A DNA stretch of 63,058 nucleotides, taken from the IMG/VR virus record IMGVR_UViG_3300043410_000540, positions 1-63,058 of that record. The stretch is one strand, 5' to 3'. A model generated the notes under the pieces. The model was not told the origin of the DNA, searched no databases, and saw only the letters and a program-made list of their open reading frames with translations. The first letter of the stretch is position 1. Every line of letters starts with the position of its first letter. This stretch comes from a virus. The position numbers and the translations under genes were made by a program. Shown one piece after another: positions 30,948-39,350 of the stretch.

Positions 30948-32367
30948 TAAAGACGTACAATCATTGTTCTTGCGAATGATGTTAACTAACTCCGAGTTGT
31001 ATACTCGTGTTATGAACATTATGAACGCAGACAACTTTGATAAAGGGTTGAGACCAGTTGCTGAGTTTGTCAAGGAATACAGTGCAAAATATAATGTGTT
31101 ACCTGATGTATCACAAATCAAAGCAACAACTGGCACAGACATTGAACTTGTTGAAGACATGGGTGACAAGCACACCGAATGGTTTTTGACTGAGTTTGAG
31201 GGTTTTACTAAACGTCAAGAGTTAGAACGTGCAATTCTTAAAGCAGCCGATTTGCTTGAGAAGGGTGAATTCGGCCCGGTTGAGAAACTAATCAAAGACG
31301 CAGTTCAAATCAGCTTACAGAAAGACATGGGTACAGATTACTTTCTAGACCCAAAGACTCGTATCAACAAATACTTTAACGCAGGTGGACAACAATCTAC
31401 GGGTTGGCCTCAACTTGATAAACTACTATATGGTGGTTTCAGTCGTGGTGAATTGAACATCTTTGCAGGTGGTTCAGGTTCAGGTAAATCATTGGTTATG
31501 ATGAACATTGCGTTGAACTGGTTAGAGATGGGATTGAACGGAGTGTATGTCTCACTTGAATTGTCAGAAGAATTAACAAGTTTGCGTACTGATGCTATGT
31601 TAACTAGCATGAGTACCAGAGACATTCGCAAGGACATTGATAGCACAGAACTTAGAGTTAAGATGTTTGCTAAGAAAGCAGGACAGTATCGTGTCAAGGG
31701 GATGCCAGCGCAAAGTAACGTTAACGACATTCGTTCATATCTAAAAGAAGTGCAAATTCAAACAGGAATGAGAGTTGACTTTGTTATGATTGACTACTTG
31801 GATCTTGTTATGCCAGTTTCAGTCAAAGTGAACCCAAATGACCAGTTTATCAAGGATAAGTATGTTTCAGAAGAACTACGTAACTTAGCTAAAGAACTAG
31901 GAATTTTGATGGTTACAGCGTCACAGTTGAACCGTAGTGCGGTTGAAGAAATCGAATTCGACCATAGTCACATTGCTGGTGGTATTTCAAAGATTAACAC
32001 AGCAGATAACGTATTTGGTATCTTTACAAGTCGCTCAATGAGAGAGCGCGGACAGTATCAGATTCAATGTATGAAGTCACGTAGTTCTACGGGTGTGGGT
32101 CAAAAGATAGAATTATCGTATAATATCGAAACCATGCGTATTACAGATGATGATCCAGATGGATATGCTGACCAACAAGCAAAATACAAGTCTGCTCCTA
32201 GTCCGAATGACATTATGAGTCAGTTAAAACCACAGTCAAGTTTAAGTTCGTCTGAACCAGTAATCGACCAGAAAACAGGGGAAATCATCGAACCTGTACA
32301 GAAAAAAGTCGTTGCAGACGTTAGAGGATCACAACTCAAATCTCTACTCAACAATCTGAAAAAGTGA
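30931..32367 (+). CDS. 41: replicative DnaB-like helicase (gp41-like)
   Basis: 478 residues, like T4 gp41 (475). TTG start, 9 nt after AAGGA and 17 nt inside the primase gene. The N-terminal domain (about 1-130) is helical; Walker A GGSGSGKS lies at 180-187, and DFVMIDYLDL, TASQLNRSAVEE and the late QCMKSRSSTG complete the RecA-type helicase motifs. It unwinds the fork as a hexamer and stimulates gp61. The TGA stop is inside the next late box. Confidence 0.93.
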   Translation: MLKEYNKDVQSLFLRMMLTNSELYTRVMNIMNADNFDKGLRPVAEFVKEYSAKYNVLPDVSQIKATTGTDIELVEDMGDKHTEWFLTEFEGFTKRQELERAILKAADLLEKGEFGPVEKLIKDAVQISLQKDMGTDYFLDPKTRINKYFNAGGQQSTGWPQLDKLLYGGFSRGELNIFAGGSGSGKSLVMMNIALNWLEMGLNGVYVSLELSEELTSLRTDAMLTSMSTRDIRKDIDSTELRVKMFAKKAGQYRVKGMPAQSNVNDIRSYLKEVQIQTGMRVDFVMIDYLDLVMPVSVKVNPNDQFIKDKYVSEELRNLAKELGILMVTASQLNRSAVEEIEFDHSHIAGGISKINTADNVFGIFTSRSMRERGQYQIQCMKSRSSTGVGQKIELSYNIETMRITDDDPDGYADQQAKYKSAPSPNDIMSQLKPQSSLSSSEPVIDQKTGEIIEPVQKKVVADVRGSQLKSLLNNLKK

Positions 32368-32373
32368 TAAATA
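32366..32373 (+). promoter_or_regulatory. late promoter box overlapping the gp41 stop
   Basis: GATAAATA shares its first two bases with the helicase stop codon and lies 18 nt before the ATG at 32392. Confidence 0.7.
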
Positions 32374-32391
32374 CAATTAGGATATCTACAT

Positions 32392-32640
32392 ATGCAAAAG
32401 AAAACTCGCAGCTTGTTAGAGGAATTAGAGGCTATTGGTCAAAATCGTGATACTAAGCATATCATTGAAAGCCGTGCCCACAACATCATTACCAGTGCAA
32501 TTAATCTAATAGAAATGATTAATAAACACTATGATTCAGAAAAAGCGCAAGTTTTAGAGCGCAAACTCCTCAGTGCAATCAAAGCCCGAGACCAGGGTAG
32601 ATTCTCCAAAAGTCTGAGGAAGAATAATGAAGGCGAATGA
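32392..32640 (+). CDS. conserved small helical protein
   Basis: 82 residues. ESRAHNIITSAINLIEMINKHYD and QVLERKLLSAIKARDQGRF match, from memory, an unnamed small protein of marine T4-like phages located near late genes. Entirely helical, basic C terminus. It overlaps the next gene by 14 nt. Confidence 0.65.
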   Translation: MQKKTRSLLEELEAIGQNRDTKHIIESRAHNIITSAINLIEMINKHYDSEKAQVLERKLLSAIKARDQGRFSKSLRKNNEGE

Positions 32641-33421
32641 GTTTATCGTAGAGGGACCAGTAGACCAGATACGTACAAGTATGTACCGTAATTTGGGCAT
32701 TGGTGGTGACGCGGCAAATGAAGTGGCTGCAAAACAAAACTTTGTAGACCGCTTTATGCAACAAGTGAAGCAGAATCAAAAAGCATCAGCTACATCAGGA
32801 ATGCCACTAGATGTGAACCAAATGGTTCAATCTTATCTAGGTCAATATGGCTGGGTAGTATCACCTGCACAACAAGCAAAACTATCTCAGATGGCTGACG
32901 CCGTGGGTGGAGAACGAGGTTTAATGGGCGGCGCATCTATGTACGCTCCTAAGTTAAAACAGTTAGCTAATGCTATGTACATGATCGGTAGTCAACAGCT
33001 ACGTGATCCTAAAACAGGATTAACGATTCAAGGTGCAGGTGGCCAAGGTGGTGGATCTGCCGGTGGACAAGCTAGTGCGGCAGCAGAACCAGAGCAATTA
33101 TCACCTGCGACAGAACAAATCGTACAAAGAATTCAAAAATTACTAGGTTCTGAGAACAACGATGACCTAGAAATAATCGCAAAAACTGCTATGCAAGTAT
33201 TGTATAAGCAAAACCCAACTGCATATACTGAGTTGTACAAAGAGATTATGACCGGTGAGACTAAGAAGAAAGCTCGTTCTCCTGAAGATATCCGCAAAGT
33301 TAAACAAGCACGTGCGGCTAGAGTAGCAAATCGTTCAGCAGTACCCGGTTCTAAACCAGTAGCTGATACCGGTGAAAACCCTAACATTGTTCAGGGTTAC
33401 AATGAGTCTAGAAGAAGATAA
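32627..33421 (+). CDS. late protein with clear capsid-targeting-like tag
   Basis: 264 residues. The start MKANEFIVEGP is the best match here to the T4 capsid-targeting peptide MKTYQEFIAE, whose glutamate is the gp21 protease cut site. A helical body (FVDRFMQQVKQNQKA; QMADAVGGERGLMGGASMY), a Gly/Ala linker near 145 and a basic C terminus (KKKARSPEDIRKVKQARAAR, ending NESRRR) suit an internal head protein contacting DNA. The TAATG end couples it to the ligase-like gene. Confidence 0.6.
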   Translation: MKANEFIVEGPVDQIRTSMYRNLGIGGDAANEVAAKQNFVDRFMQQVKQNQKASATSGMPLDVNQMVQSYLGQYGWVVSPAQQAKLSQMADAVGGERGLMGGASMYAPKLKQLANAMYMIGSQQLRDPKTGLTIQGAGGQGGGSAGGQASAAAEPEQLSPATEQIVQRIQKLLGSENNDDLEIIAKTAMQVLYKQNPTAYTELYKEIMTGETKKKARSPEDIRKVKQARAARVANRSAVPGSKPVADTGENPNIVQGYNESRRR

Positions 33422-34593
33422 TGTTTTCCCTACGTGAACTAACTGATAAGCTAAATGAACTTTCTATCGTTGAAGACGAAGAAGTTCTAGTAGAAGATAA
33501 GGGTCATTTGGATCATCCAGAAGACTTAATCTTTCTCGGTGGAAGCGCCGGCGCAACTAAAGCAGTAAATGCAATTGTTGACACTGTAAAGAATCCAAAG
33601 AACGTTACTATCAAGTGGGATGGATATCCTGCGTTGATATTCGGTCGTGATGTTGAAGGTAAGTTTAGCATCATGGATAAGCACATGTTCAACAAGAAAG
33701 ATGGTTCAGGACGTGTAGCATATAGCCCGCAAGCATTTAGAAAGTATGACTTGGCTCGTGGGGTAGACCGATCAGACTTACATCGTTTGATTGCTATGAT
33801 TTGGCCTGGTCTAGAAAAAGAAGCACAAGGCAAGGGATACTATTGGGGCGACTTGCTATTCAGTAATCCATTGCAAAACGACAATGGCTTATATAAGTTT
33901 AAAGCTAACCCTAACGGAATCACATATACAGTTGACGTAAATAGCGATGTGGGTAAGTTGCTTACTAGTAAGCAAGCTGGAATCGCTGTACATCAATATA
34001 TCGATCCAAGTGCCCCTACGACAGACCAAGCAGTTCCGTTAAACGGTACTATTGGTCAACTTAGAAACGATAGCAACGTTGCTATTGTGCCTAGCAAGAT
34101 GCCGTTAACTCCCAAGTTAACACTATCTCAAGCGCAAGTAGCAAGATGTCAACAAGCTATTCAAAAGTACGGTCCTGCAGTAGATAAAATGTTAAGTACT
34201 GCACCTCAAGCAAGATCAGGATTCGTGGGTTTGTTTACTGTCTATATCAATAGAAAAGTTGTATCTCGTAATCTCACTGGCTTGATGAAAGACTTCATGG
34301 CTTTCTTTAATACTCGTCCTATGACTGAATCAATGAAAGCTAAGTTAACTGAGCACTTCCGTCAGAATAGAGAAGGATTAGCCGGCGCATTTGTCATCTG
34401 GAGTGAGATTTATAAGCTAAAAATGTCAGTTGTTAAACAACTAGACAAAGCAAGTAAAGCAAGTCCAGTGAAGGGCTATCTACAAGATGGTTCAGAGACA
34501 CATGAAGGATTTGTTGCATACGGATTGAAGTTTGTTGATAGAATGGGCTTTTCTGCTCAGAATTTGGCTGCTAGAGCACCCGCAACTCCATGA
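33421..34593 (+). CDS. nucleotidyltransferase-like (DNA/RNA ligase fold) late protein
   Basis: 390 residues. VTIKWDGYPALIFG (63-75) fits ligase motif I, K-x-D-G, with Lys 65 as the candidate nucleotide acceptor. GYYWGDLLF (139-147) is motif III-like with Asp for Glu, and THEGFVAYGLKF (360-371) resembles motifs IV and V. The long gap between III and IV is unusual. The family is conserved in marine T4-like phages without a known activity, as far as I recall. The N terminus (MFSLRELTDKLNEL) is tag-like, so packaging in the head is possible. Confidence 0.55.
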   Translation: MFSLRELTDKLNELSIVEDEEVLVEDKGHLDHPEDLIFLGGSAGATKAVNAIVDTVKNPKNVTIKWDGYPALIFGRDVEGKFSIMDKHMFNKKDGSGRVAYSPQAFRKYDLARGVDRSDLHRLIAMIWPGLEKEAQGKGYYWGDLLFSNPLQNDNGLYKFKANPNGITYTVDVNSDVGKLLTSKQAGIAVHQYIDPSAPTTDQAVPLNGTIGQLRNDSNVAIVPSKMPLTPKLTLSQAQVARCQQAIQKYGPAVDKMLSTAPQARSGFVGLFTVYINRKVVSRNLTGLMKDFMAFFNTRPMTESMKAKLTEHFRQNREGLAGAFVIWSEIYKLKMSVVKQLDKASKASPVKGYLQDGSETHEGFVAYGLKFVDRMGFSAQNLAARAPATP

Positions 34594-34607
34594 TTTTTTC
34601 TTCCTGG

Positions 34608-34615
34608 CATAAATA
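34608..34615 (+). promoter_or_regulatory. late promoter box, CATAAATA
   Basis: CATAAATA, 46 nt before the ATG at 34662. The leader ends in AAAGGA at 34648-34653. Confidence 0.65.
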
Positions 34616-34661
34616 ATAGTATGAATCTATATGATTCAAACATTATAAAGGAAATTATATC

Positions 34662-35054
34662 ATGGCATATACAGCACGTACACACGGTGACTTGAAACAA
34701 GTTGCTAACTTTGACACTCCAGACTACACAGTTGGTTCAGTTGACGCAGTAACTTCAGCAGTTACAGTTCAACCACAAGGTCCTAAGCTAGATTATTGCA
34801 CTATCACTTCTGAAGTCGGTCACTTGACTGGTGCTGAAGTTAACGCTATCATCCAGACTTTGACTCAATTGGCTACTGTTCACATCTATGAATTCACTAC
34901 TGGTGGTACATACGATTCATTAGCAGTTGCATTCTACCCAACACAAGCATGGGGTGCAGACGTTACAGCTACTGGCGCTGGTACACTTGACGCTGCTGTT
35001 ACAGCAGTTGCTGGTGCAGTTGCTATCACAGCTTCAGCTACATTCACAAACTAA
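34662..35054 (+). CDS. small abundant virion protein, unknown
   Basis: 130 residues, Ala/Thr/Val-rich, no charged clusters, beta-strand pattern throughout (VDAVTSAVTVQPQGPKLDY; GTLDAAVTAVAGAVAITAS). It is a single-gene unit: own late box, strong ribosome-binding site and own terminator, an arrangement suited to high copy number such as a capsid decoration protein or small tail protein. No family recognised. Confidence 0.6.
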   Translation: MAYTARTHGDLKQVANFDTPDYTVGSVDAVTSAVTVQPQGPKLDYCTITSEVGHLTGAEVNAIIQTLTQLATVHIYEFTTGGTYDSLAVAFYPTQAWGADVTATGAGTLDAAVTAVAGAVAITASATFTN

Positions 35055-35075
35055 TTCAAACTTAGTGTGATTAAG

Positions 35076-35101
35076 AGCCCAAGAATTTCTTGGGCTTTTT
35101 T
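35076..35101 (+). terminator. rho-independent terminator
   Basis: AGCCCAAGA (35076-35084) pairs with TCTTGGGCT (35088-35096), then five further T residues. It ends the single-gene unit at 34662 and directly precedes the next late box. Confidence 0.92.
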
Positions 35102-35106
35102 ACCTC

Positions 35107-35114
35107 TATAAATA
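35107..35114 (+). promoter_or_regulatory. late promoter, exact T4 consensus TATAAATA
   Basis: The only usable exact T4 consensus copy noted in the window. ATG follows after GTAC at 35119, another near-leaderless late gene. Confidence 0.7.
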
Positions 35115-35118
35115 GTAC

Positions 35119-35583
35119 ATGACATTTATGATTAGGTGCTATACGTTATTTGATACAGTGAATACAGGCGTCACTAGCCGTAGACCACCAGTTAACGGTG
35201 CCCCTTCTGAGATAGCACAATGGCAACTTGACCGCAATAGACAAGTAAACTATGATACAATTCTGCAAGTAGTATCACTCAGAGCACAACCGGAGAATAT
35301 GTCTTCTGTTGTAACAACAAAGATAAATTTTAGAGATTTTGATAATTTTGGATTCTTATTTGAAGATGAGAAAGATCAATTATGTTATCAGTTTGACTTC
35401 ACCATCAATCACAAAAACGTATTTTATGACGGTGTAACAGAATTGGGAGCATTGTACAATGATTGCATTGACGTTCCCATGATAAAGACTGGAAATGAAT
35501 GGGAAAAATTACCGTCATTTCTAGATATTAGTCCAGAGTTAAAAAATATCCATTTTGAGGTAGTAAGTTATGAAGAAGAATGA
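35119..35583 (+). CDS. conserved T4-like late protein
   Basis: 154 residues. MIRCYTLFDTVNTGVTSRRPP, QWQLDRNRQVNYDTILQVVSL and DEKDQLCYQFDFTI are segments I associate with an unnamed conserved protein of marine T4-like phages. Second ATG at 35128 (MIRC) is an alternative start. It overlaps the next gene by 14 nt. Confidence 0.65.
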   Translation: MTFMIRCYTLFDTVNTGVTSRRPPVNGAPSEIAQWQLDRNRQVNYDTILQVVSLRAQPENMSSVVTTKINFRDFDNFGFLFEDEKDQLCYQFDFTINHKNVFYDGVTELGALYNDCIDVPMIKTGNEWEKLPSFLDISPELKNIHFEVVSYEEE

Positions 35584-36049
35584 ACGTGACATGTTTCAGA
35601 TCCTAAAACGGATCTTGAGCAAAAATGAGATTGAACAACTATCCAACAAGCTAGTCATTGAAGACGGCAAGGGATATGAATTGTACGGTGAATACAGCAT
35701 AAGACCGTCAGGTAATATGTATAAGACTATCAAATTTACTACGTTCACTGAACATAAGTTCTATAGCTTGAGAAATGCAGCAGTTTGGGTGTCACTAGAC
35801 AAGACCAATCAGATAATAGACGCACAGCGAGTTTTGGAACTAGATAAAGTACTTGAGGGTGCTTTAATCAATGCTGAAATTCACAGAAAATTGTATAAAA
35901 ATACGAAAAGTTTAGAGGCAAAATCATTGTACTATGCTAAATTGCAAGAGGACAATACTAAGCGTCAGTACGTAGTTAACCAACTAGAAACTTACGTGAG
36001 CAAAGTCAAAGCGTGGCAGGAAAAATGCTTTAAAGAAGCCGCTAAATAA
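35570..36049 (+). CDS. unknown late protein coupled to 35119
   Basis: 159 residues. A short N-terminal helix, a beta region (GKGYELYGEYSIRPSGNMYKT), then two long helices (DAQRVLELDKVLEGALINAE; AKLQEDNTKRQYVVNQLETY). It starts inside the previous gene, near its end, after GAGG at about 35559. No family recognised; probably virion-associated. Confidence 0.6.
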   Translation: MKKNERDMFQILKRILSKNEIEQLSNKLVIEDGKGYELYGEYSIRPSGNMYKTIKFTTFTEHKFYSLRNAAVWVSLDKTNQIIDAQRVLELDKVLEGALINAEIHRKLYKNTKSLEAKSLYYAKLQEDNTKRQYVVNQLETYVSKVKAWQEKCFKEAAK

Positions 36050-36059
36050 TTTAATCAAT

Positions 36060-36067
36060 GATAAATA
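36060..36067 (+). promoter_or_regulatory. late promoter box, GATAAATA
   Basis: GATAAATA, 25 nt before the ATG at 36093, with TTAGGA between. Confidence 0.7.
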
Positions 36068-36092
36068 CTATATCAGTTCTTTAGGAAAAACC

Positions 36093-36824
36093 ATGAAACT
36101 AACCGAATTTAATTTAAGACCAACCACAGTTGCTAAAAAGGCACTGAAGGAGCATTTCAACACAAACCTCAATGTAGACAATATGAGTCTATATGACACA
36201 CAGCGCATGATGCGTAAAGTTAGTGGCTTGATGAACGAAATGCGTCAAAAAAGCAATGGTCATGCTACTGAGCAAAATCCAGCATACTTGAAACTAGTAT
36301 TCATGGAGCAAGCTCTATCTCACCACTATGGTGAATTGAAAGCTCTTCCAATGTACAACACACGCATGGTTGTAGAAAACGAGCAAGTTGAGAAATCACA
36401 AGTTATCTTGGCTGCACAAGAAATGGTAGATGCTATGCAAAAGATGATTGAGCAAGTATCTGACATGTTAGTTAAGGAACTTCCAGCTGTCGTTGACGGA
36501 GTTAACTCAGAAGTTGGCACAAACGAAGGTGAACAATTCCAACAACAAGTTTCAGAAGCACTAACATCATTGCAAGCTGCATTGAGCCAATCACAAGGCA
36601 CTATGAAATCTGCTTTAGGTACAATCACTGGTCAAGGCGGTGGTATGGAAGGTGGTATGGACATGGGCGGCGATATGGCCGGTGGCATGGGTGACGAAAT
36701 GGGCGACATGGGCGGTATGGGTGATGAGCTAGGTGGCGAACAACCAGACACAGAGTTACCAGAGCTTCCATCTGAGCCAGACGAATCATTGCCAGTAGGC
36801 GGTGCAGGACGTTCAGTACGTTAA
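36093..36824 (+). CDS. internal virion or core protein with Met/Gly-rich tail
   Basis: 243 residues. Starts MKLTEFNLRPTTVAKK, tag-like. A helical core (DTQRMMRKVSGLMNEMRQK; QEMVDAMQKMIEQVSDMLV) is followed by a Gly/Met/Asp repeat tail (MGGDMAGGMGDEMGDMGGM) and a Pro/Glu-rich end. The composition resembles prohead core components; scaffold role is inferred. The next gene follows after 1 nt. Confidence 0.6.
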   Translation: MKLTEFNLRPTTVAKKALKEHFNTNLNVDNMSLYDTQRMMRKVSGLMNEMRQKSNGHATEQNPAYLKLVFMEQALSHHYGELKALPMYNTRMVVENEQVEKSQVILAAQEMVDAMQKMIEQVSDMLVKELPAVVDGVNSEVGTNEGEQFQQQVSEALTSLQAALSQSQGTMKSALGTITGQGGGMEGGMDMGGDMAGGMGDEMGDMGGMGDELGGEQPDTELPELPSEPDESLPVGGAGRSVR

Positions 36825-36825
36825 T

Positions 36826-37161
36826 ATGAAACTGTTCGAATTTGCCGATAATGATCCGTTGCGTGTTAAGCTGGTTGCAGTAACTAACCAGCTCAAAGAA
36901 CGTCTTGCAGGTCAGTCGGCTACAATGAGTACAGATGAGTTGTTAAACTTCTTAAAGCAAAACAACGTTGTACTTGACAAATCAGATTTATTTGATATCG
37001 TAAAAAAAGATCCGTTGAAAAACATTATTCACAATGTTAATAAAGATGAAGTAGTCTTTAAGGGTCAAGAAGGCGCAGAAGAAATGGGTTCAGAGCCCGG
37101 GGCTGACGAAAATGAAAAGATTCGACAGCAGTTAGCAAGTAAGCAAACTTCTAAACTTTAA
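36826..37161 (+). CDS. small late protein with tag-like N terminus
   Basis: 111 residues. MKLFEFADNDPLRVKLVAV resembles the beginning of the preceding protein. STDELLNFLKQNNVVLDKSDL and DIVKKDPLKNIIHN form a small helical domain; the C-terminal 40 residues are acidic and disordered. The ATG at 36826 follows the stop by 1 nt; an upstream ATG within the previous gene is rejected. Confidence 0.65.
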   Translation: MKLFEFADNDPLRVKLVAVTNQLKERLAGQSATMSTDELLNFLKQNNVVLDKSDLFDIVKKDPLKNIIHNVNKDEVVFKGQEGAEEMGSEPGADENEKIRQQLASKQTSKL

Positions 37162-37170
37162 CCAAAAGAG

Positions 37171-37199
37171 TTGTACTACGAAGAAATTTGTAGTACAAT
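37171..37199 (+). promoter_or_regulatory. leaderless-type promoter within an inverted repeat
   Basis: TTGTAC (37171-37176), 17 nt, TACAAT (37194-37199), with ATG at 37206 on the predicted +1. TTGTACTAC (37171-37179) and GTAGTACAA (37190-37198) form a perfect 9-bp inverted repeat spanning -35 to -10. It could be a repressor operator, or a hairpin ending the upstream late transcript. Confidence 0.6.
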
Positions 37200-37205
37200 T
37201 TCCAT

Positions 37206-37892
37206 ATGTACAATCCCACTAAATTTAACTATGTCCCAATGTCTCGTGTAGAGATTGATGGGAAACGAAGATATGCCACACCCGATGGTGAAAAACTCCC
37301 GAGTGTAACTACTATCTTAGATGCAACTAAATCAGAAGATTCTAAGAAAGCTCTTATGGAATGGCGAAAGCGTGTTGGTCATCAGAAAGCGCAAGAGATA
37401 ACAACAGAAGCCGCAGGACGAGGAACTCGTATGCACAAGTGGCTTGAGGATTATATCAAGACAGGAGTCTTAGGTGAACCAGGATCAAACCCATACTCAG
37501 TACAAAGTCATCGAATGGCTTATTCAATTATCAAGCAAGGTCTTAGCAACTGCGCTGAGTTCTGGGGTACAGAAGTACCTCTTTATTTCCCTAAAGTCTA
37601 TGCTGGAACGACTGATTTGGTCGGTGTGCATGATGGTAGTGAATGTATTATGGACCATAAACAGACTAATAAGCCCAAGAAACGTGAGTGGATTGATGAC
37701 TATTTTGTTCAACTTGCGGCTTACGCAACAGCACATAACGAGCTACATGGAACCAAAATCCGTAAAGGAGTCATTTTTATGTGTGATCCAAACGCTGTAT
37801 ATCAAGAGTTCATACTAGAAGGTGAAGAGTTTGACAAGTATGTTGACTTGTGGTTTCGTAAAGTAGAACAGTACTATATGCAGTTCATCTAA
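37206..37892 (+). CDS. PD-(D/E)XK exonuclease (Cas4/RecB-like)
   Basis: 228 residues. PSVTTILDATKSE (32-44), RGTRMHKWLEDY (72-83), GTTDLVGVHDG (134-144, Asp 137) and CIMDHKQTNK (147-156, Asp 150, Lys 152) are the motifs of the Cas4/RecB exonuclease group, followed by QLAAYATAHNEL with its Gln-x3-Tyr. Such enzymes process DNA ends in recombination. No [Fe-S] cysteine cluster is apparent. Start is set by the promoter; no ribosome-binding site. Confidence 0.85.
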   Translation: MYNPTKFNYVPMSRVEIDGKRRYATPDGEKLPSVTTILDATKSEDSKKALMEWRKRVGHQKAQEITTEAAGRGTRMHKWLEDYIKTGVLGEPGSNPYSVQSHRMAYSIIKQGLSNCAEFWGTEVPLYFPKVYAGTTDLVGVHDGSECIMDHKQTNKPKKREWIDDYFVQLAAYATAHNELHGTKIRKGVIFMCDPNAVYQEFILEGEEFDKYVDLWFRKVEQYYMQFI

Positions 37893-37897
37893 AACAT

Positions 37898-37905
37898 GAT
37901 AAATA
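37898..37905 (+). promoter_or_regulatory. late promoter box, GATAAATA
   Basis: GATAAATA, 5 nt after the exonuclease stop and 21 nt before the ATG at 37927. Confidence 0.7.
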
Positions 37906-37926
37906 GTATAATTAACGGATTATACT

Positions 37927-39255
37927 ATGGCAATCGTACAAATATCAAAAATCATTCACCGCACTGGCGCAAACGTAGACTTACCTCAACTAGATATCGG
38001 TGAGATAGGTTTTGCAACAGATGAGCAACGAGTCTTTATCGGCAATGATCCTGAGATTGTTCCCCCAGTCGCAGTTGGGGCAACTACACAAACAGAAATT
38101 TTAACTCAAGCATCATCGCTTGACTTCTCACGTTTAAATGGTTCTAGCAACGCTACATTAGAATTAGCGGATGTAGCTACTGGTCAACTATTAGGAATCA
38201 ACGTAACAGGTGACGTTACTAAAGTAATTAACGTTGGTGGTAATGTCGGTGGTCAAATCACATTAGGCAACATCAGTGATGTTAAGGCTACAGGTGGTGT
38301 CAATGGTTTTGTATTACAGACTGACGGTACGGGCAACTTGTCTTGGACAACTAACGGAACATTAGCATACAAGATTCAGGGTTTCTCTGAGGCTTATTCA
38401 GGTAATCTAGTAGTAACAACAAGCACCCCTCATTACTTCGGTACTGGTACATTAGTAACTATTTCAGATGTGTTACCGACAGGTACAATTAAGAATTACA
38501 TTGATAGTGCGGGTGTTGGTGGTACCAATCAATACTATACATACCGTCGTTCGAGTACAACTTTTACTATCCATGATGATGCTGCATATAGTGTTGTGGC
38601 ATATGAATCTTATTTGTCAGGATATACTGCTAACAGTGCAACTATCGTAGGTCAAATTAGTCCTACAGGCAATGCAGTACCGGGTGGCGCAAATACACAA
38701 GTTCAATTCCAAGACACTAGCGGTGCGTTTGGTGGTGATGCCAATCTTACTTTTAATAAGTCAACATCAGTGTTAGCAGTTACAGGTAACGTTAACGCTA
38801 CATACTTTAACGGTAGCTTTCGTGGCCCATTGAATGGTGTTATCGGTGCAACTACTGCAAACGTGGCGACATTCTCTAGTGTCACGATTAACAACACACT
38901 ATCAGTTACCGGTAATGTAACTGCTAATAATGTTATCGCAGGATCTAATGGTTCTGGTACTAATTATAAAGTCGGTGATGATGCTTATATTGGTGATATC
39001 AACATATCAAATACCATTCGTATTAAAGGTGTAGAAGATTCTGCAAACGCATATATCGTATTCGGTACAGGTGATACTAGTGCATTGGGTAGAGCAGGTA
39101 CAGGCCCATTAACGTATGAGGGTGATTTCGAAGCTGATAACGTAACAACCGGCAATGTTAATTTAAACACATGGTCAATCTTTGGAAACGTTGATGGCTT
39201 GTATGCCACTGACGGTGTTGATACATACCCAATCACACTTGGTCCTGCAGTTTAA
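37927..39255 (+). CDS. tail fibre or tropism-type structural protein
   Basis: 442 residues. MAIVQISKIIHRTGANVDLPQ and DIGEIGFATDEQRVFIGNDPE form the N-terminal module found on many phage fibre and tropism proteins (QISKIQ-x-RRG, LPQL-x2-GE-x-G, FIGN). The rest is Gly/Asn/Thr-rich fibre shaft (GNVTANNVIAGSNGSGTNY). It may join virion attachment to variable receptor binding. Confidence 0.75.
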   Translation: MAIVQISKIIHRTGANVDLPQLDIGEIGFATDEQRVFIGNDPEIVPPVAVGATTQTEILTQASSLDFSRLNGSSNATLELADVATGQLLGINVTGDVTKVINVGGNVGGQITLGNISDVKATGGVNGFVLQTDGTGNLSWTTNGTLAYKIQGFSEAYSGNLVVTTSTPHYFGTGTLVTISDVLPTGTIKNYIDSAGVGGTNQYYTYRRSSTTFTIHDDAAYSVVAYESYLSGYTANSATIVGQISPTGNAVPGGANTQVQFQDTSGAFGGDANLTFNKSTSVLAVTGNVNATYFNGSFRGPLNGVIGATTANVATFSSVTINNTLSVTGNVTANNVIAGSNGSGTNYKVGDDAYIGDINISNTIRIKGVEDSANAYIVFGTGDTSALGRAGTGPLTYEGDFEADNVTTGNVNLNTWSIFGNVDGLYATDGVDTYPITLGPAV

Positions 39256-39257
39256 TT

Positions 39258-39265
39258 GATAAATA
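39258..39265 (+). promoter_or_regulatory. late promoter box, GATAAATA
   Basis: GATAAATA, 2 nt after the fibre stop codon, at the head of an unusually long structured leader. Confidence 0.7.
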
Positions 39266-39277
39266 CTTATTCGATAC

Positions 39278-39314
39278 ACTCTCATAGTGAGAGTTTACGC
39301 GGTAAACCACCGCG
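39278..39314 (+). promoter_or_regulatory. double hairpin in a late mRNA leader
   Basis: ACTCTC...GAGAGT (39278-39294) and CGCGGT...ACCGCG (39298-39314), each a 6-bp perfect stem with a 5-nt loop, lie near the predicted 5' end of the mRNA. CAGGAGAAATAAAATG follows farther down. The structure may protect the transcript from 5'-dependent decay or regulate translation. Confidence 0.55.
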
Positions 39315-39350
39315 CAGTGGCTAGAACCCACAAATTACAGGAGAAATAAA

